The notes under the pieces are model-generated. The model worked only from the letters and a program-made list of their open reading frames with translations, did not search any database and was not told the DNA's origin. Positions 1 to 8,399 of a DNA stretch of 48,518 bases are shown one piece after another. Source of the DNA: Ramlibacter sp. (GTDB lineage Bacteria > Pseudomonadota > Gammaproteobacteria > Burkholderiales > Burkholderiaceae_C); assembly GCA_019449555.1 (NCBI GenBank), contig JAGRPN010000042.1, positions 1 through 48,518 on the forward strand, written 5' to 3'. How positions within the stretch are numbered: position 1 is the first letter of the stretch; each line of letters begins with the position of its first letter. The position numbers were made by a program, and so were the translations under genes.

Positions 1-2
1 AA

Positions 3-443
3 GTCGCGGCGCTGGCCGCGCAGCAAGGCCTGGACGTGTCGCGCCGCAGCCGTTGGACCGAGCGGCCGCAACCCGGGGAGGTCTGGATCGGCGATTCGCT
101 CGGCGAGATGGCGCTGTACTACGGCCTGAGCGACGTCGCCCTGCTCGGAGGCAGCTTCGAGCCGCTGGGCGGGCAGAACCTGATCGAGGCCGCCGCCTGC
201 GGCTGCCCGATCGTGATGGGCCCGCACACATTCAATTTCGCGGAGGCGGCGCAGCTCGCCGAGGAAGCGGGCGCGGCGCGGCGGGTGCAGAGCATGGAGC
301 AAGCCGTGCGCGTGGCCGTCGAGCTGGCCGGCAATGCGCAACGGCGCGCAGCCGCGATGCAGGCCGCCGCCCGTTTCGCCGCCGCCCATCAGGGCGCCGC
401 TGCGAAAACCGCCGAGGCGGTGCTGGCGTTGATCGAGCGCTGA
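3..443 (+). CDS. waaA: Kdo transferase (WaaA), C-terminal part, 5' truncated by window edge
   Basis: The reading frame is already open at the left edge, so only the C-terminal 146 residues are present. The segment GGSFEPLGGQNLIEAA followed by GPHTFNF is the hallmark of the C-terminal nucleotide-sugar-binding half of GT30 enzymes, which transfer Kdo from CMP-Kdo to lipid A on the inner face of the inner membrane. An ATG or GTG within this stretch (for example GTG at position 36) is internal, because the homologous region continues upstream of it. It converges with tolC across a repeat-containing gap. The family call is confident; the full length cannot be judged. Confidence 0.93.
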   Translation, partial: VAALAAQQGLDVSRRSRWTERPQPGEVWIGDSLGEMALYYGLSDVALLGGSFEPLGGQNLIEAAACGCPIVMGPHTFNFAEAAQLAEEAGAARRVQSMEQAVRVAVELAGNAQRRAAAMQAAARFAAAHQGAAAKTAEAVLALIER

Positions 444-466
444 CCGGGAGCGTGATCGCGCCGGGC

Positions 467-581
467 GGTGGGCAACGAGTTGCCCACCCTACAGGAGCCC
501 GACGACGATTGCATTGCGCGTTCTAGCGCCGGTCACGATTGCATTGCGCGTTCGTAAGGGTGGGCGGCTTGCCTGCCCACC
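467..581. repeat. Pair of REP-like palindromes between waaA and tolC
   Basis: GGTGGGCAA (467-475) pairs perfectly with TTGCCCACC (480-488) around a 4-nt loop. A second, shorter copy of the same core, GGTGGGC (559-565) with GCCCACC (575-581), lies 70 bases on. Both sit in the gap between two convergent genes, where a palindrome could also act as a bidirectional transcription stop, but there is no T-tract. A related palindrome occurs at 24927-24946. Confidence 0.7.
505..553. repeat. Two-copy 19-bp direct repeat, period 30
   Basis: The 19-mer ACGATTGCATTGCGCGTTC occurs at 505-523 and again at 535-553, separated by 11 bases, between the two palindromes of the waaA-tolC gap. Only two copies exist, so this is a local duplication and not an array. 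Confidence 0.8.
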
Positions 582-594
582 AGCCGGGACTCGG

Positions 595-1929
595 CTACCT
601 CTTCAGCAGCATCGCATTCAATTGCGCCAGGTCCTCGGGCATCAGCGAGCCGTTCGCCTGCCGCAGCTTCAGGTGACCGAGCAGCACGTTGTAGCGGGCC
701 TGCGCGAGGTCGCGCTTGGTCTGGTACAGCTGGCTTTGCGAGTTGAGCACGTCGATGTTGATGCGCACGCCGACCTGGTAGCCCAGGCGGTTGGCATCCA
801 GCGCGCTCTGGCTCGACGCTTCGGCGGCCTCCAGGGCCTTGACCTGGCCCTGGCCGGACACGACGCCGAAGAACGCGGTGCGGGTGGCCTGCGCCACCGC
901 ACGGCGCGTCGCTTCGAGGTCGGCCTGGGCCTTTTCCTCCAGGGAAAGCGTTTCGCGGATGCGGTTCTGGATGGCGAACCCGGCGAACAGCGGCAGGTTG
1001 AACGACACGCCCACGGTGCCGATGTTGCTGCGGTTGGCCGGGCCGATCGTGGTGCTGCCGTTCGGGTTGCGCGAGACGCTGTAGCTGGCGGTGAGATCGA
1101 CCGTCGGCTTGTGGCCGGCCTTGGCCTTCTCCGTTTCCAGCTGCGCGATCTCGACGGCCGTCTTGGCCTGCTTGATCGAGGGGCTGCGCTCTTCGCCCTG
1201 TTGCACCCACACGTTGACGTCGGGCGGCTGCGGCGCCGGGACCTCGGCGGGAATGGCGAGCGGCTGCGGCTGCACTTCCGGCTTGCCGACCAGCGAGTCG
1301 AGCGCGAGCTTCTTCACCCGCAGGTCGTTCTCGGCCGCGATCTCCTGCGCGATCACGAGGTCGTAGCGGGCCTGCGCTTCGCGGGTGTCGGTGATGGTGG
1401 AGGTGCCGACCTCGAAGTTGCGCTTGGCGGACGCGAGCTGTTCAGCGACGGCGGCTTTCTGCGCGCGCACGAACGTGAGCGTGTCCTGCGCCGCGAGCAC
1501 GTCGAAGTACGCCTGGCTGACGCGGATGATCAGGTCCTGGCTGGCGGCGGTGAGTTGCGCCTGCGCGAGCTCCACCTGGCGCTTGCCCTGCTCGTAGGTG
1601 GCGAAGTTCGCCGGCCGGTACAGCGGCTGCGAGGCGCTCACCGTGGCGCTCTGGTTCGTGAAAGTGCGTTCCGTCAGGGGCGCGCCGGTCACGCTGTTCT
1701 CGAAATTCGAACGCGAAACGCCCGCCCCCAGGTTGGCCGAGGGCAGGACGCCGGCGCGGGCCTGCTCGGCCCGGAACAGGTTGGCGTCGTACTGCGCCTT
1801 GGCCGATTGCCACGTGGCGTCGTACGCGCGCGCCGACTCGTACAGATCGAGCAGGCTCTGGGCGTGCGCGGATGCAGCGAAGGCCGCGCCGAGCGCCACC
1901 GACAGGGGAAGAAGCCGCAACGATTTCAT
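595..1929 (-). CDS. tolC: TolC-family outer membrane efflux channel
   Basis: 444-residue outer membrane factor of type I secretion and RND/MFS efflux systems, forming a trimeric beta-barrel and periplasmic tunnel. The start chosen (position 1929) gives a clean signal peptide, MKSLRLLPLSVALGAAF to an AHA cleavage site near residue 23; an in-frame ATG 30 bases upstream would bury it. The mature part has the two internally repeated OEP domains, with long helical heptads and conserved N-G-S and Y-D-V type turns typical of TolC. It is the last gene of a minus-strand run (pcm, rhodanese, tolC) conserved in many Burkholderiales, and lies downstream of an RND pump that has no outer-membrane partner of its own. 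Length is normal for the family (430-490 aa). Confidence 0.93.
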   Translation of the reverse strand: MKSLRLLPLSVALGAAFAASAHAQSLLDLYESARAYDATWQSAKAQYDANLFRAEQARAGVLPSANLGAGVSRSNFENSVTGAPLTERTFTNQSATVSASQPLYRPANFATYEQGKRQVELAQAQLTAASQDLIIRVSQAYFDVLAAQDTLTFVRAQKAAVAEQLASAKRNFEVGTSTITDTREAQARYDLVIAQEIAAENDLRVKKLALDSLVGKPEVQPQPLAIPAEVPAPQPPDVNVWVQQGEERSPSIKQAKTAVEIAQLETEKAKAGHKPTVDLTASYSVSRNPNGSTTIGPANRSNIGTVGVSFNLPLFAGFAIQNRIRETLSLEEKAQADLEATRRAVAQATRTAFFGVVSGQGQVKALEAAEASSQSALDANRLGYQVGVRINIDVLNSQSQLYQTKRDLAQARYNVLLGHLKLRQANGSLMPEDLAQLNAMLLKR

Positions 1930-1966
1930 GGTCCGTCCTTGAGATGGGTGTCGCGCCAAGGCGTTT

Positions 1967-2311
1967 TCAGTAGCGCGGCACGGCCGGGTCGCGTTCGAGC
2001 GACCAGGCGTCGATGCCGCCCGCGATGTTCGCCAGCTGGCCGAAGCCGCGCTGCGCCAGGAAAGACGCCACGCGCTGGCTGCGCGCGCCGTGATGGCACA
2101 GGCAGGCGAGGGGCCGCGCGGGATCGAGCTCGCCCAGCCGCGCGGGAATTTCGTTCATGGGAATGACGACGAGCTCGAAGCCATCGGGCCGGACGCTGGC
2201 AGTCTGCAGCTCCCACGGCTCGCGCACGTCGAGCACGACGGCCGGCCCCGGGCCTGCCGTCTGGTCCGCGATCCACGCCGGGAGATCGGCAGGGCGTACT
2301 TGGGCGATCAT
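1967..2311 (-). CDS. Single-domain rhodanese (sulfurtransferase)
   Basis: 114-residue stand-alone rhodanese domain. LDVREPWE is the conserved CH2A-type motif early in the fold and CHHGARS is the active-site loop, whose cysteine takes the persulfide and whose Arg/Ser close the anion pocket. Such proteins move sulfane sulfur from thiosulfate or other donors; the physiological partner cannot be read from sequence. It lies 18 bases after pcm and 37 bases before tolC on the same strand, so cotranscription is likely. There is no signal peptide, so it should be cytoplasmic. Confidence 0.88.
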   Translation of the reverse strand: MIAQVRPADLPAWIADQTAGPGPAVVLDVREPWELQTASVRPDGFELVVIPMNEIPARLGELDPARPLACLCHHGARSQRVASFLAQRGFGQLANIAGGIDAWSLERDPAVPRY

Positions 2312-2329
2312 CGGCTGCGGGTCCGCTTT

Positions 2330-3019
2330 TTAGAAATGGAACCGGGACGGCTCGGGGAAATTCGCCAGTCGCGGCGCGACGGTGTCCCAGGGCTTGTCGG
2401 TCGTGAACGACGCATCGCCGGTGCGCGTGATGAACGTGGCCCGCATCACCGGCTCGAAGCCGACGATCGCGCCGAGGCGCCCGCCGATCTTGAGCTGCTG
2501 CAGCAGCGTGTCCGGCACTTCGGCGACCGAGCCGCTGAGCACGATGACGTCGAACGGCGCTTCCGAGGGCAAGCCCTTGGCGCCGTCCGCCTCTCGCACT
2601 TCCACGTTGCTCATGCCCGCGCGCTGCAGGTTCTCGCGGGCCATGCGCGCCAGCTGGGGCTTGATTTCCATCGTGATGACGCGCTGCGCCCGATGGCCGA
2701 GCAGGGCCGCCATGTAGCCGGAACCGGCGCCGATTTCCAGCACCTTGTCCTGCGGCCGCACGTGCAGGTCCTGCAGCATGCGCGCCTCGACCTTGGGCTC
2801 CAGCATGCAGTAGCCGTGCTGCAGCGCGTCCTCGGCGGGGGCCAGCAGCGGGATCTTCATGTCGACGAACGCCAGGGCTTTTTGCGCGAGCGGCGCGAAA
2901 TCTTCGCGGCGGACGGCCGACAGCAGGTCCAGGATCGACAGGTCGAGCACGTTCCAGGGACGGATCTGCTGCTCGATCATCTTGAAGCGGGCTTGTTCGA
3001 GGTTGGCGGGGGCGTTCAT
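2330..3019 (-). CDS. pcm: Protein-L-isoaspartate O-methyltransferase
   Basis: 229-residue SAM-dependent methyltransferase that methylates abnormal L-isoaspartyl residues so that damaged proteins can be repaired. The SAM-binding motif VLEIGAGSGYMAALL is clear near residues 93-107, followed by the acidic strand end TMEIKPQ. The later motif reads DVIVLSGSVAEVPD rather than the usual DAIIVTAA-PP, so the post-motif loop is divergent, as in other Burkholderiales copies. A GGAG-type ribosome site precedes the ATG. It starts 29 bases after the RND pump stop, so it may be read through from the efflux operon. No signal peptide is seen. Confidence 0.88.
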   Translation of the reverse strand: MNAPANLEQARFKMIEQQIRPWNVLDLSILDLLSAVRREDFAPLAQKALAFVDMKIPLLAPAEDALQHGYCMLEPKVEARMLQDLHVRPQDKVLEIGAGSGYMAALLGHRAQRVITMEIKPQLARMARENLQRAGMSNVEVREADGAKGLPSEAPFDVIVLSGSVAEVPDTLLQQLKIGGRLGAIVGFEPVMRATFITRTGDASFTTDKPWDTVAPRLANFPEPSRFHF

Positions 3020-3048
3020 TGACAGGATTCTCCGTAGGAAAGGTTTTT

Positions 3049-6000
3049 TCAGTGCAAACGATCGATTTTAGAGGCGGGCACCGCCTGGGCCCCGCCGCCG
3101 GAGCCTGTCCCGGGCTGCGACCCGGGGGAAGTGCGCCGGCGGCGGCGCAGGATCCAGTTCGCGAAGTCGTCCAGATAACAATAGACGACCGGCACCACGA
3201 CAAGTGTCAGGAGCGAAGAGGTGATCACGCCGCCGATCACCGCCTGGCCCATGGGTGCGCGCTGCTCGGCCCCTTCGCTCAGCGCGAACGCCAGCGGCAC
3301 CATGCCGAAGATCATGGCCAGGGTCGTCATCAGGATCGGGCGCAGCCGCACCTTGGCGGCGCGTAGCAGCGCCTCGGTCCGGTCCATGCCTTCCTGGCGC
3401 ATGCGGATGGCGAAATCGACCAGCAGGATCGCGTTCTTCGTCACCAGCCCCATCAGCATGACGATGCCGATGATCGAAAAGATCGACAGCGTCGAGCGGA
3501 ACATCAATAGCGCCAGCACGACGCCGATCAGCGTGAGCGGCAGCGACGTCATGAGCGCCAGCGGCTGCAGGAAACTGCGGAACTGGCTGGCCAGGATCAT
3601 GTAGATGAAGATCACGCCCATCGCCAGCGCCGAGACGGCATACCCGAACGACTCCGCCATGTTCTTGGTGGAGCCGCTGAACTGGTAGCGGTAGCCGGGC
3701 GGCAATGCGATCTTGTCCAGCTCGGCGTGGATGTCGTCCGAGACCTCGCCGGCGGAACGGTTCTGCACGTTCAGGTTGATCGCCACTTCGCGCGTGAGGT
3801 CGCGCCGGTTGATCTGGTTGGGCCCGGTCGACTCCTTCACGGCCGCCAGCTGGTTCAGCCGCACGATGCGGGTGCTGCCGTCCGCGTTGGTGCCAATGGC
3901 GAACGGCAGGCGCTCGAGGTCCTGCGGCGTGTTGCGCGCGTCGGGCGCGAGGCGCACGTTCACGTCGTAGGTCTGGTCGTCGGGAGCGCGCCAGTTGCCC
4001 ACCGTGAGGCCCGCGATCAGGGTGCGCAGCGAGGTCGCGATCTGCGCGACCGACAGCCCGAGGTCGGACGCGGCGTCGCGCTTCACCTCGACCTGGATCA
4101 CCGGCTTGTCCGGCTTGACGCTGGAGTCCAGGTCCACCAGGCCGGGGATGGTGCGGATCTTGTCGGTCACGAGCCTGGACAGCCGTTCGAGTTCCTTGAG
4201 GTCGGGCCCCTGCAGCGAAAACTCCACCTGCTTGTAGCCGCCGACCGCATCGAGCAGGCCCACGTGGGTGACAGTGATGCCGGGCACCTGCGCCAGCCGC
4301 CGGCGCAGCACATCGGACATCTGGTCGACGCTGCGCGAGCGCAATTGCCGGTCGGTGAGGCGCACGTACAGCGACGCGTAGTTCTTGCCCTGGGCCGTGC
4401 CGGTGTTGATCGTCGTCAGCGTGTATTTCACTTCCGGGAACTCGCGCACGATCGCTTCCACCTGCCGCGCCTTGGCTTCGGTGGCTTCCAGCGACGAGCC
4501 GACCGGGGTGTAGAAATTGATGGACGTCTCCGAGAAGTCGGCTTTGGGCACGAACTCGGTGCCCAGCAGCGGGATCATCACGATGCTGGTGGCGAACACC
4601 GCGACCGCGAGCGCCACCGTGGCGAGCTTGTGCACGAGCGCCCAGCGCAGGATGCCCTGGTAAGCGTCGCCCAGCGCATCGGTCGCCCGGTCGAACAGCC
4701 CCGTGACGCGGCCGATGGTGCGGTCGTACCACGTCAACCGCGCCCTCGGCTTGCCGTGCGCGGCGATGTCGGGGTCGTGCCATAACGACGAGAGCATCGG
4801 GTCGAGCGTGAAGCTCACGAACATCGAGATCAGCACCGCCGCGACGATGGTGACGCCGAACTCGTGAAAGAACTTGCCGATGATGCCGCCCATGAAGCCG
4901 ATCGGCAGGAACACCGCGACGATCGAGAAGGTGGTGGCGAGCACGGCCAGCCCGATCTCCTGCGTGCCGTCCAGCGCCGCCTGGTACGGCGTCTTGCCCA
5001 TCTGGACATGGCGCACGATGTTTTCGCGCACGACGATCGCATCGTCGATCAACAGGCCCACGCACAGCGACAGCGCCATCAGCGTGACCATGTTGATCGT
5101 GAAGCCGAACAGGTTCATGAACAGGAAGGTGCCGATCAGTGCGATGGGCAGCGTGAGCCCGGTGATCACGGTGGAGCGCCAGGAGTTCAGGAACAGGAAC
5201 ACGATCGCGACCGTGAGCAGCGCGCCTTCGATCAGCGTTTCCCGCACGTTGCTCACCGAGACGCGGATCGGCCGCGAACCGTCGGTGATCTGTTCCAGCC
5301 GCACGCCCGGCGGCAGCTGCGTGTTCATCTCGTCCACGGTCTTCTTCAGGCCGTCGATCACCTGGATCGTGTTTTCGTCCTGCGACTTCTGCACGGTGAG
5401 CAGCAGCGTGCGGCCGCCGTCGTACAGCGCGAGGCTGTCGAGTTCCTGCGCGCCGTCGGAGATGCGCGCGACCTGGTCCACGCGTACCGCGACACCGTTC
5501 TTGCGGGCGACGATGATACGTCCGAAGTCCTCGGGCCGCTGCATGCGCGCGTCGATCTGCACCACGCGGTCCTGCGCCAGCGACCGCACGGCGCCCAGCG
5601 GCAGGTCCTGGTTCTCGTTGCGCACGGCGGCCGCCACCTGGTCGGCGGTGATGCCCATCGCTTCCATCGCCGAGGGATTGAGGTACACGTTGATCTCGCG
5701 CCGCGTGCCGCCCACCAGCGTGATCGAGCCCACACCGCGCACGTTCTCGAGCCGCTTGCGCAGCACCTGGTCGGCCCAGTTGGTGAGCTCGACGGCGCTC
5801 ATTTCCTTGCCCTTGGACGCGTCCGGCAGCACGGCCAGCGACCAGATCGCGCGGCTGGCGGGATCGAACCGCAGCACGCGCGGCTCCTTCACCTCGGTGC
5901 GGAAAGTGGGCCGGATGTAAGCCACTTTCTCGCGCACGTCCTCGGCGGCCTTGCGGCCATCGATGTAGAGCTGGAATTCGATGATGACGACCGCGTAGCC

Positions 6001-6258
6001 TTCGTAGCTGCGCGAGGTGAGGGCGTTGATGCCCGCGATCGAGTTGACGCCCTCCTCGATCTTCTTGGCCACTTCGCTCTCGACCACTTCGGGCGAGGCG
6101 CCCGGGTATTCGGCCGTGACCACCACGACCGGGAAGTCGATGTTGGGAAACTGGTCCACCTGCAGCCGCTGGTACGAGAACAGGCCGAGCACGACGATGG
6201 CCAGCATGACCATGGTCGCCAAGACCGGATTCTTCAGGCTGATGCGGGTGAACCACAT
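3049..6258 (-). CDS. RND multidrug efflux transporter (HAE1 family, MdtB/C-like)
   Basis: 1069-residue inner-membrane proton/drug antiporter. The N-terminal TM1 with F..RP-like start (MWFTRISLKNPVLATMVM), two large periplasmic loops, and TM4 motif VGLLIDDAIVVRENI are all present; D405 and D406 match the paired aspartates of the AcrB proton relay. Full length matches the family (about 1020-1070). The C-terminus ends in a basic, proline/glycine-rich tail. It follows its membrane fusion protein by 52 bases. The substrate is unknown; because the neighbouring repressor is TetR-type, a xenobiotic or membrane-active compound is likely, which is inference. Its outer-membrane partner is probably the TolC encoded downstream. 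Confidence 0.93.
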   Translation of the reverse strand: MWFTRISLKNPVLATMVMLAIVVLGLFSYQRLQVDQFPNIDFPVVVVTAEYPGASPEVVESEVAKKIEEGVNSIAGINALTSRSYEGYAVVIIEFQLYIDGRKAAEDVREKVAYIRPTFRTEVKEPRVLRFDPASRAIWSLAVLPDASKGKEMSAVELTNWADQVLRKRLENVRGVGSITLVGGTRREINVYLNPSAMEAMGITADQVAAAVRNENQDLPLGAVRSLAQDRVVQIDARMQRPEDFGRIIVARKNGVAVRVDQVARISDGAQELDSLALYDGGRTLLLTVQKSQDENTIQVIDGLKKTVDEMNTQLPPGVRLEQITDGSRPIRVSVSNVRETLIEGALLTVAIVFLFLNSWRSTVITGLTLPIALIGTFLFMNLFGFTINMVTLMALSLCVGLLIDDAIVVRENIVRHVQMGKTPYQAALDGTQEIGLAVLATTFSIVAVFLPIGFMGGIIGKFFHEFGVTIVAAVLISMFVSFTLDPMLSSLWHDPDIAAHGKPRARLTWYDRTIGRVTGLFDRATDALGDAYQGILRWALVHKLATVALAVAVFATSIVMIPLLGTEFVPKADFSETSINFYTPVGSSLEATEAKARQVEAIVREFPEVKYTLTTINTGTAQGKNYASLYVRLTDRQLRSRSVDQMSDVLRRRLAQVPGITVTHVGLLDAVGGYKQVEFSLQGPDLKELERLSRLVTDKIRTIPGLVDLDSSVKPDKPVIQVEVKRDAASDLGLSVAQIATSLRTLIAGLTVGNWRAPDDQTYDVNVRLAPDARNTPQDLERLPFAIGTNADGSTRIVRLNQLAAVKESTGPNQINRRDLTREVAINLNVQNRSAGEVSDDIHAELDKIALPPGYRYQFSGSTKNMAESFGYAVSALAMGVIFIYMILASQFRSFLQPLALMTSLPLTLIGVVLALLMFRSTLSIFSIIGIVMLMGLVTKNAILLVDFAIRMRQEGMDRTEALLRAAKVRLRPILMTTLAMIFGMVPLAFALSEGAEQRAPMGQAVIGGVITSSLLTLVVVPVVYCYLDDFANWILRRRRRTSPGSQPGTGSGGGAQAVPASKIDRLH

Positions 6259-6310
6259 GGGGCGGGGGAGGGGAGAAAAGGCTCGGGAGCGGTGCTGGGG
6301 GACGCGCGGG

Positions 6311-7501
6311 TTAAGGGCTGGGCGCCTTGGACGGATTGCGGGCGCCCGCGGGCACGTTCGCCGCGGGCTGCGGACCGCTCGCCGTGAAGCGGACAGCGGT
6401 GCCTTCGCGCAGCGGCCCGATGTTGCCCTGGATCACCATCGTGCCTTCGGGCAGGCCCTTCACGGCGACCATCGTTTCCTTGCCGGCCTCGCCGCGCGCG
6501 CCGAGTTCCACCGCCTGGTGGGCGACCTGGTCGTTCGCGACGACCTGCACATAGGGCGCCGGCTTGTCCGTGCGCACCGCCGAGAGCGGCACGGCCACGG
6601 CGGAGATGCGCCCCGTGCCCAGCGTGCCTTGCGCGAACAGGCCCTGGCGCAAGCCGGTCGCGTCGGCGATCGCGAGATAGGCCAGCACGCTGCGGCTGCC
6701 CGCCTGGGCGCTCGGATTGATGCGTGCGACCTTGGCCGCCACCGGCTTGACGCTGCCTTCGATCTGCAGCATCGCCTCCTGGCCGACGCGCACGTCGATC
6801 GAGTCGCTCGCGCTGAGTGTGGCTTCGAGCTCGAGCCGGCTGAGGTCCACGATCTCGATCACGCGCGCTTCCACGGCGACGCGCTCGCCGGGCTGGGCCA
6901 GGCGCTGCGCCACGACGCCGGTGATCGGGGCCCGCAGGACCGTGTCGTCCAGCGTCTTGCGCGCCAGCTCCACCGCCGCCAGCGCGGCCTTGTGGTTGGC
7001 TTGTGCCGCATGGAGATTGTTCAGCGACGTGTCGAGCGCGGTTTTCGAGATGAAGCCCTGGTCGACCAGCGCCTTGTTGTTGTCCCATTGCCGCTGCGCG
7101 ATCTCGATCTGCGCTCGCGCCGCGTCGGCCTGCTCCTGCGCCTGCTTCACCCGCGACAGGTACTCGGAGGATTCCACGTGCGCGACCACCTGGCCGGCCT
7201 TGACGGCGTCGCCTTCGCGCACCGTGAGGCCTTGCAGTTCACCGGCCGCGCGGGCCTTCACCACGGCCGAGTTCACGGCCTTGAGCGAGCCGGAGATCGG
7301 CAGGCCCTGCGACAGTTCGCGCACTTGCGCCTTGAGCACGTCGCTCGCGGCCAGTTCCACCACGGTCTGGGCCTTGGCGACGCTGGCCTGCGCCAGCGCG
7401 TCCTGCTGCGCCTTGCGGGCCGACAGCGCTTTCCAGACGCTGAATGCGATCAGCAGGACGAACAGCGCGAGCGCGGCCCACTGGAAAACGCGCTTGTTCA
7501 T
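6311..7501 (-). CDS. RND periplasmic adaptor (membrane fusion protein)
   Basis: 396-residue HlyD/AcrA-type adaptor bridging the RND pump and outer membrane channel. An uncleaved N-terminal membrane segment (residues about 8-22, [15 protein letters not shown]) anchors it; there is no lipobox. Then come a lipoyl half-motif ([19 protein letters not shown]), a helical hairpin rich in A/Q/N, the second lipoyl half ([18 protein letters not shown]), and beta-barrel and membrane-proximal domains. The ATG at 7501 overlaps the TetR stop by 4 bases (ATGA), so translation is coupled; the frame stays open upstream but that part overlaps the regulator and is not protein-like. Confidence 0.92.
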   Translation of the reverse strand: MNKRVFQWAALALFVLLIAFSVWKALSARKAQQDALAQASVAKAQTVVELAASDVLKAQVRELSQGLPISGSLKAVNSAVVKARAAGELQGLTVREGDAVKAGQVVAHVESSEYLSRVKQAQEQADAARAQIEIAQRQWDNNKALVDQGFISKTALDTSLNNLHAAQANHKAALAAVELARKTLDDTVLRAPITGVVAQRLAQPGERVAVEARVIEIVDLSRLELEATLSASDSIDVRVGQEAMLQIEGSVKPVAAKVARINPSAQAGSRSVLAYLAIADATGLRQGLFAQGTLGTGRISAVAVPLSAVRTDKPAPYVQVVANDQVAHQAVELGARGEAGKETMVAVKGLPEGTMVIQGNIGPLREGTAVRFTASGPQPAANVPAGARNPSKAPSP

Positions 7502-8190
7502 TTGCGCGGCGCTCCGTCGCTCTTGCCGCCCCGCACGATCAGGCCGTGCAGCAGCGTGTCGACCTGCGCGGCGATGTAGCGCTCGGGGTCGAGAGGGTAG
7601 TCCTCGGGCACGCACACGCCCAGCGAGTGCTTCATCATCATGAGGAACACCATCGGGGCGGTCACGCAGTAAACCGCGTAATCGAGGTCCACCGGCCGGA
7701 ACTCGCCGCGCTCCACGCCGCGTTGCAGGATCCTGCGAATCAGTTCCTGGCCGGGCTGGATCACCTCGTGCTGGTAGAAGGCGGCGATGTCGGGGAAATT
7801 GCGGGCCTCGCTGATGATGAGCTTGGTCAGGCCGCTGGCCTTGCTCGCGCCCACGCGCTCCCACCACACCTTCATGTAGTAGCGCACCATGTCGGCCGTC
7901 GTGCCCTCGAACGAGGCGAACTCCTGGTTCCACTCCTGGAACCGGCCCGAGATGTTTTCGCGCACGACCGCCTTGAACAGCTCTTCCTTGCTCGGGAAGT
8001 AGAGGAACAGCGTGCCCTTGGAGACGCCGGCCCGTGCGGCTACTTCCTCGGCCCGGGTGGCGGCAAAACCCTTCTCGACGAACAGGTCGAGCGCGGCATC
8101 GAGCAGCTCGCCGGGGCGGGCTTCCTTGCGGCGTTCGCGCTTGCCATGGACCTCGTCGCGCTGGCCTCCGATGAGCTTGGAAATGGACAT
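7498..8190 (-). CDS. TetR-family transcriptional regulator of the adjoining RND pump
   Basis: 230-residue regulator. The helix-turn-helix [25 protein letters not shown] is the classical TetR recognition region near residues 40-65; the rest is the ligand-binding helical domain with a TetR_C-type end. The start at 8190 is fixed by the promoter: the next in-frame ATG, at 8271, lies upstream of the -35 and -10 boxes described at 8216-8244. It is the first gene of the tetR-MFP-RND unit and overlaps the MFP by 4 bases. By analogy with AcrR or TtgR it should repress its own operon through the palindrome at 8202-8215 and be released by pump substrates (inference). Confidence 0.9.
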   Translation of the reverse strand: MSISKLIGGQRDEVHGKRERRKEARPGELLDAALDLFVEKGFAATRAEEVAARAGVSKGTLFLYFPSKEELFKAVVRENISGRFQEWNQEFASFEGTTADMVRYYMKVWWERVGASKASGLTKLIISEARNFPDIAAFYQHEVIQPGQELIRRILQRGVERGEFRPVDLDYAVYCVTAPMVFLMMMKHSLGVCVPEDYPLDPERYIAAQVDTLLHGLIVRGGKSDGAPRK

Positions 8191-8201
8191 GAAAGTTAAT
8201 G

Positions 8202-8215
8202 ACTGACTGGTTAGT
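8202..8215 (-). promoter_or_regulatory. Candidate TetR operator
   Basis: Dyad ACTnACnnGTnAGT (read ACTGACTGGTTAGT on the plus strand), 12 bases upstream of the TetR start and directly downstream of its -10 box. Size and position are typical of autoregulatory TetR operators covering the transcription start. Confidence 0.6.
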
Positions 8216-8244
8216 AATGTAACTTTTGGGGCTCCAGCCGTCAA
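8216..8244 (-). promoter_or_regulatory. Sigma-70-type promoter for tetR-MFP-RND
   Basis: On the minus strand TTGACG (8244-8239), a 17-base spacer and TACATT (8221-8216) form a good vegetative promoter. The expected start point falls inside the candidate operator just downstream, which explains repression sterically. Confidence 0.6.
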
Positions 8245-8355
8245 GCGCCAAACACAAACTTGTTGCGCCAAATCAGCGTTTCGCCCCGGTAAATCCCCGG
8301 TAAACCGTCAGAGCCCAATCCGGCCTTTCGAGCGTCCACGACGGGGGGGATGAAT

Positions 8356-8373
8356 TGTCCCATTGACAGGACA
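8356..8373. promoter_or_regulatory. Inverted repeat over the gntR -35 box
   Basis: TGTCC (8356-8360) and GGACA (8369-8373) form a dyad with an 8-base spacer that contains the TTGACA -35 hexamer. A GntR-type repressor bound here would block RNA polymerase, so this is a candidate autoregulatory operator. Confidence 0.4.
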
Positions 8374-8392
8374 TTAGGCGCCCCTCTAGCAT
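8363..8392 (+). promoter_or_regulatory. Promoter of the gntR-liv-catabolic operon, apparently leaderless
   Basis: Consensus -35 TTGACA (8363-8368), 18-base spacer, -10 TAGCAT (8387-8392). The start point predicted 7-8 bases on coincides with the ATG at 8400, and no Shine-Dalgarno sequence precedes that ATG, so gntR is probably translated from a leaderless message. Confidence 0.5.
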
Positions 8393-8399
8393 CGCCCCG

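Noticed and set aside
505..553. Short direct repeats as a CRISPR array
   Set aside because: Only two copies, 11-base spacer, no cas genes.
8191..8271. Longer TetR protein starting at 8271
   Set aside because: That start lies upstream of the promoter at 8216-8244, and the added residues are not family-like.
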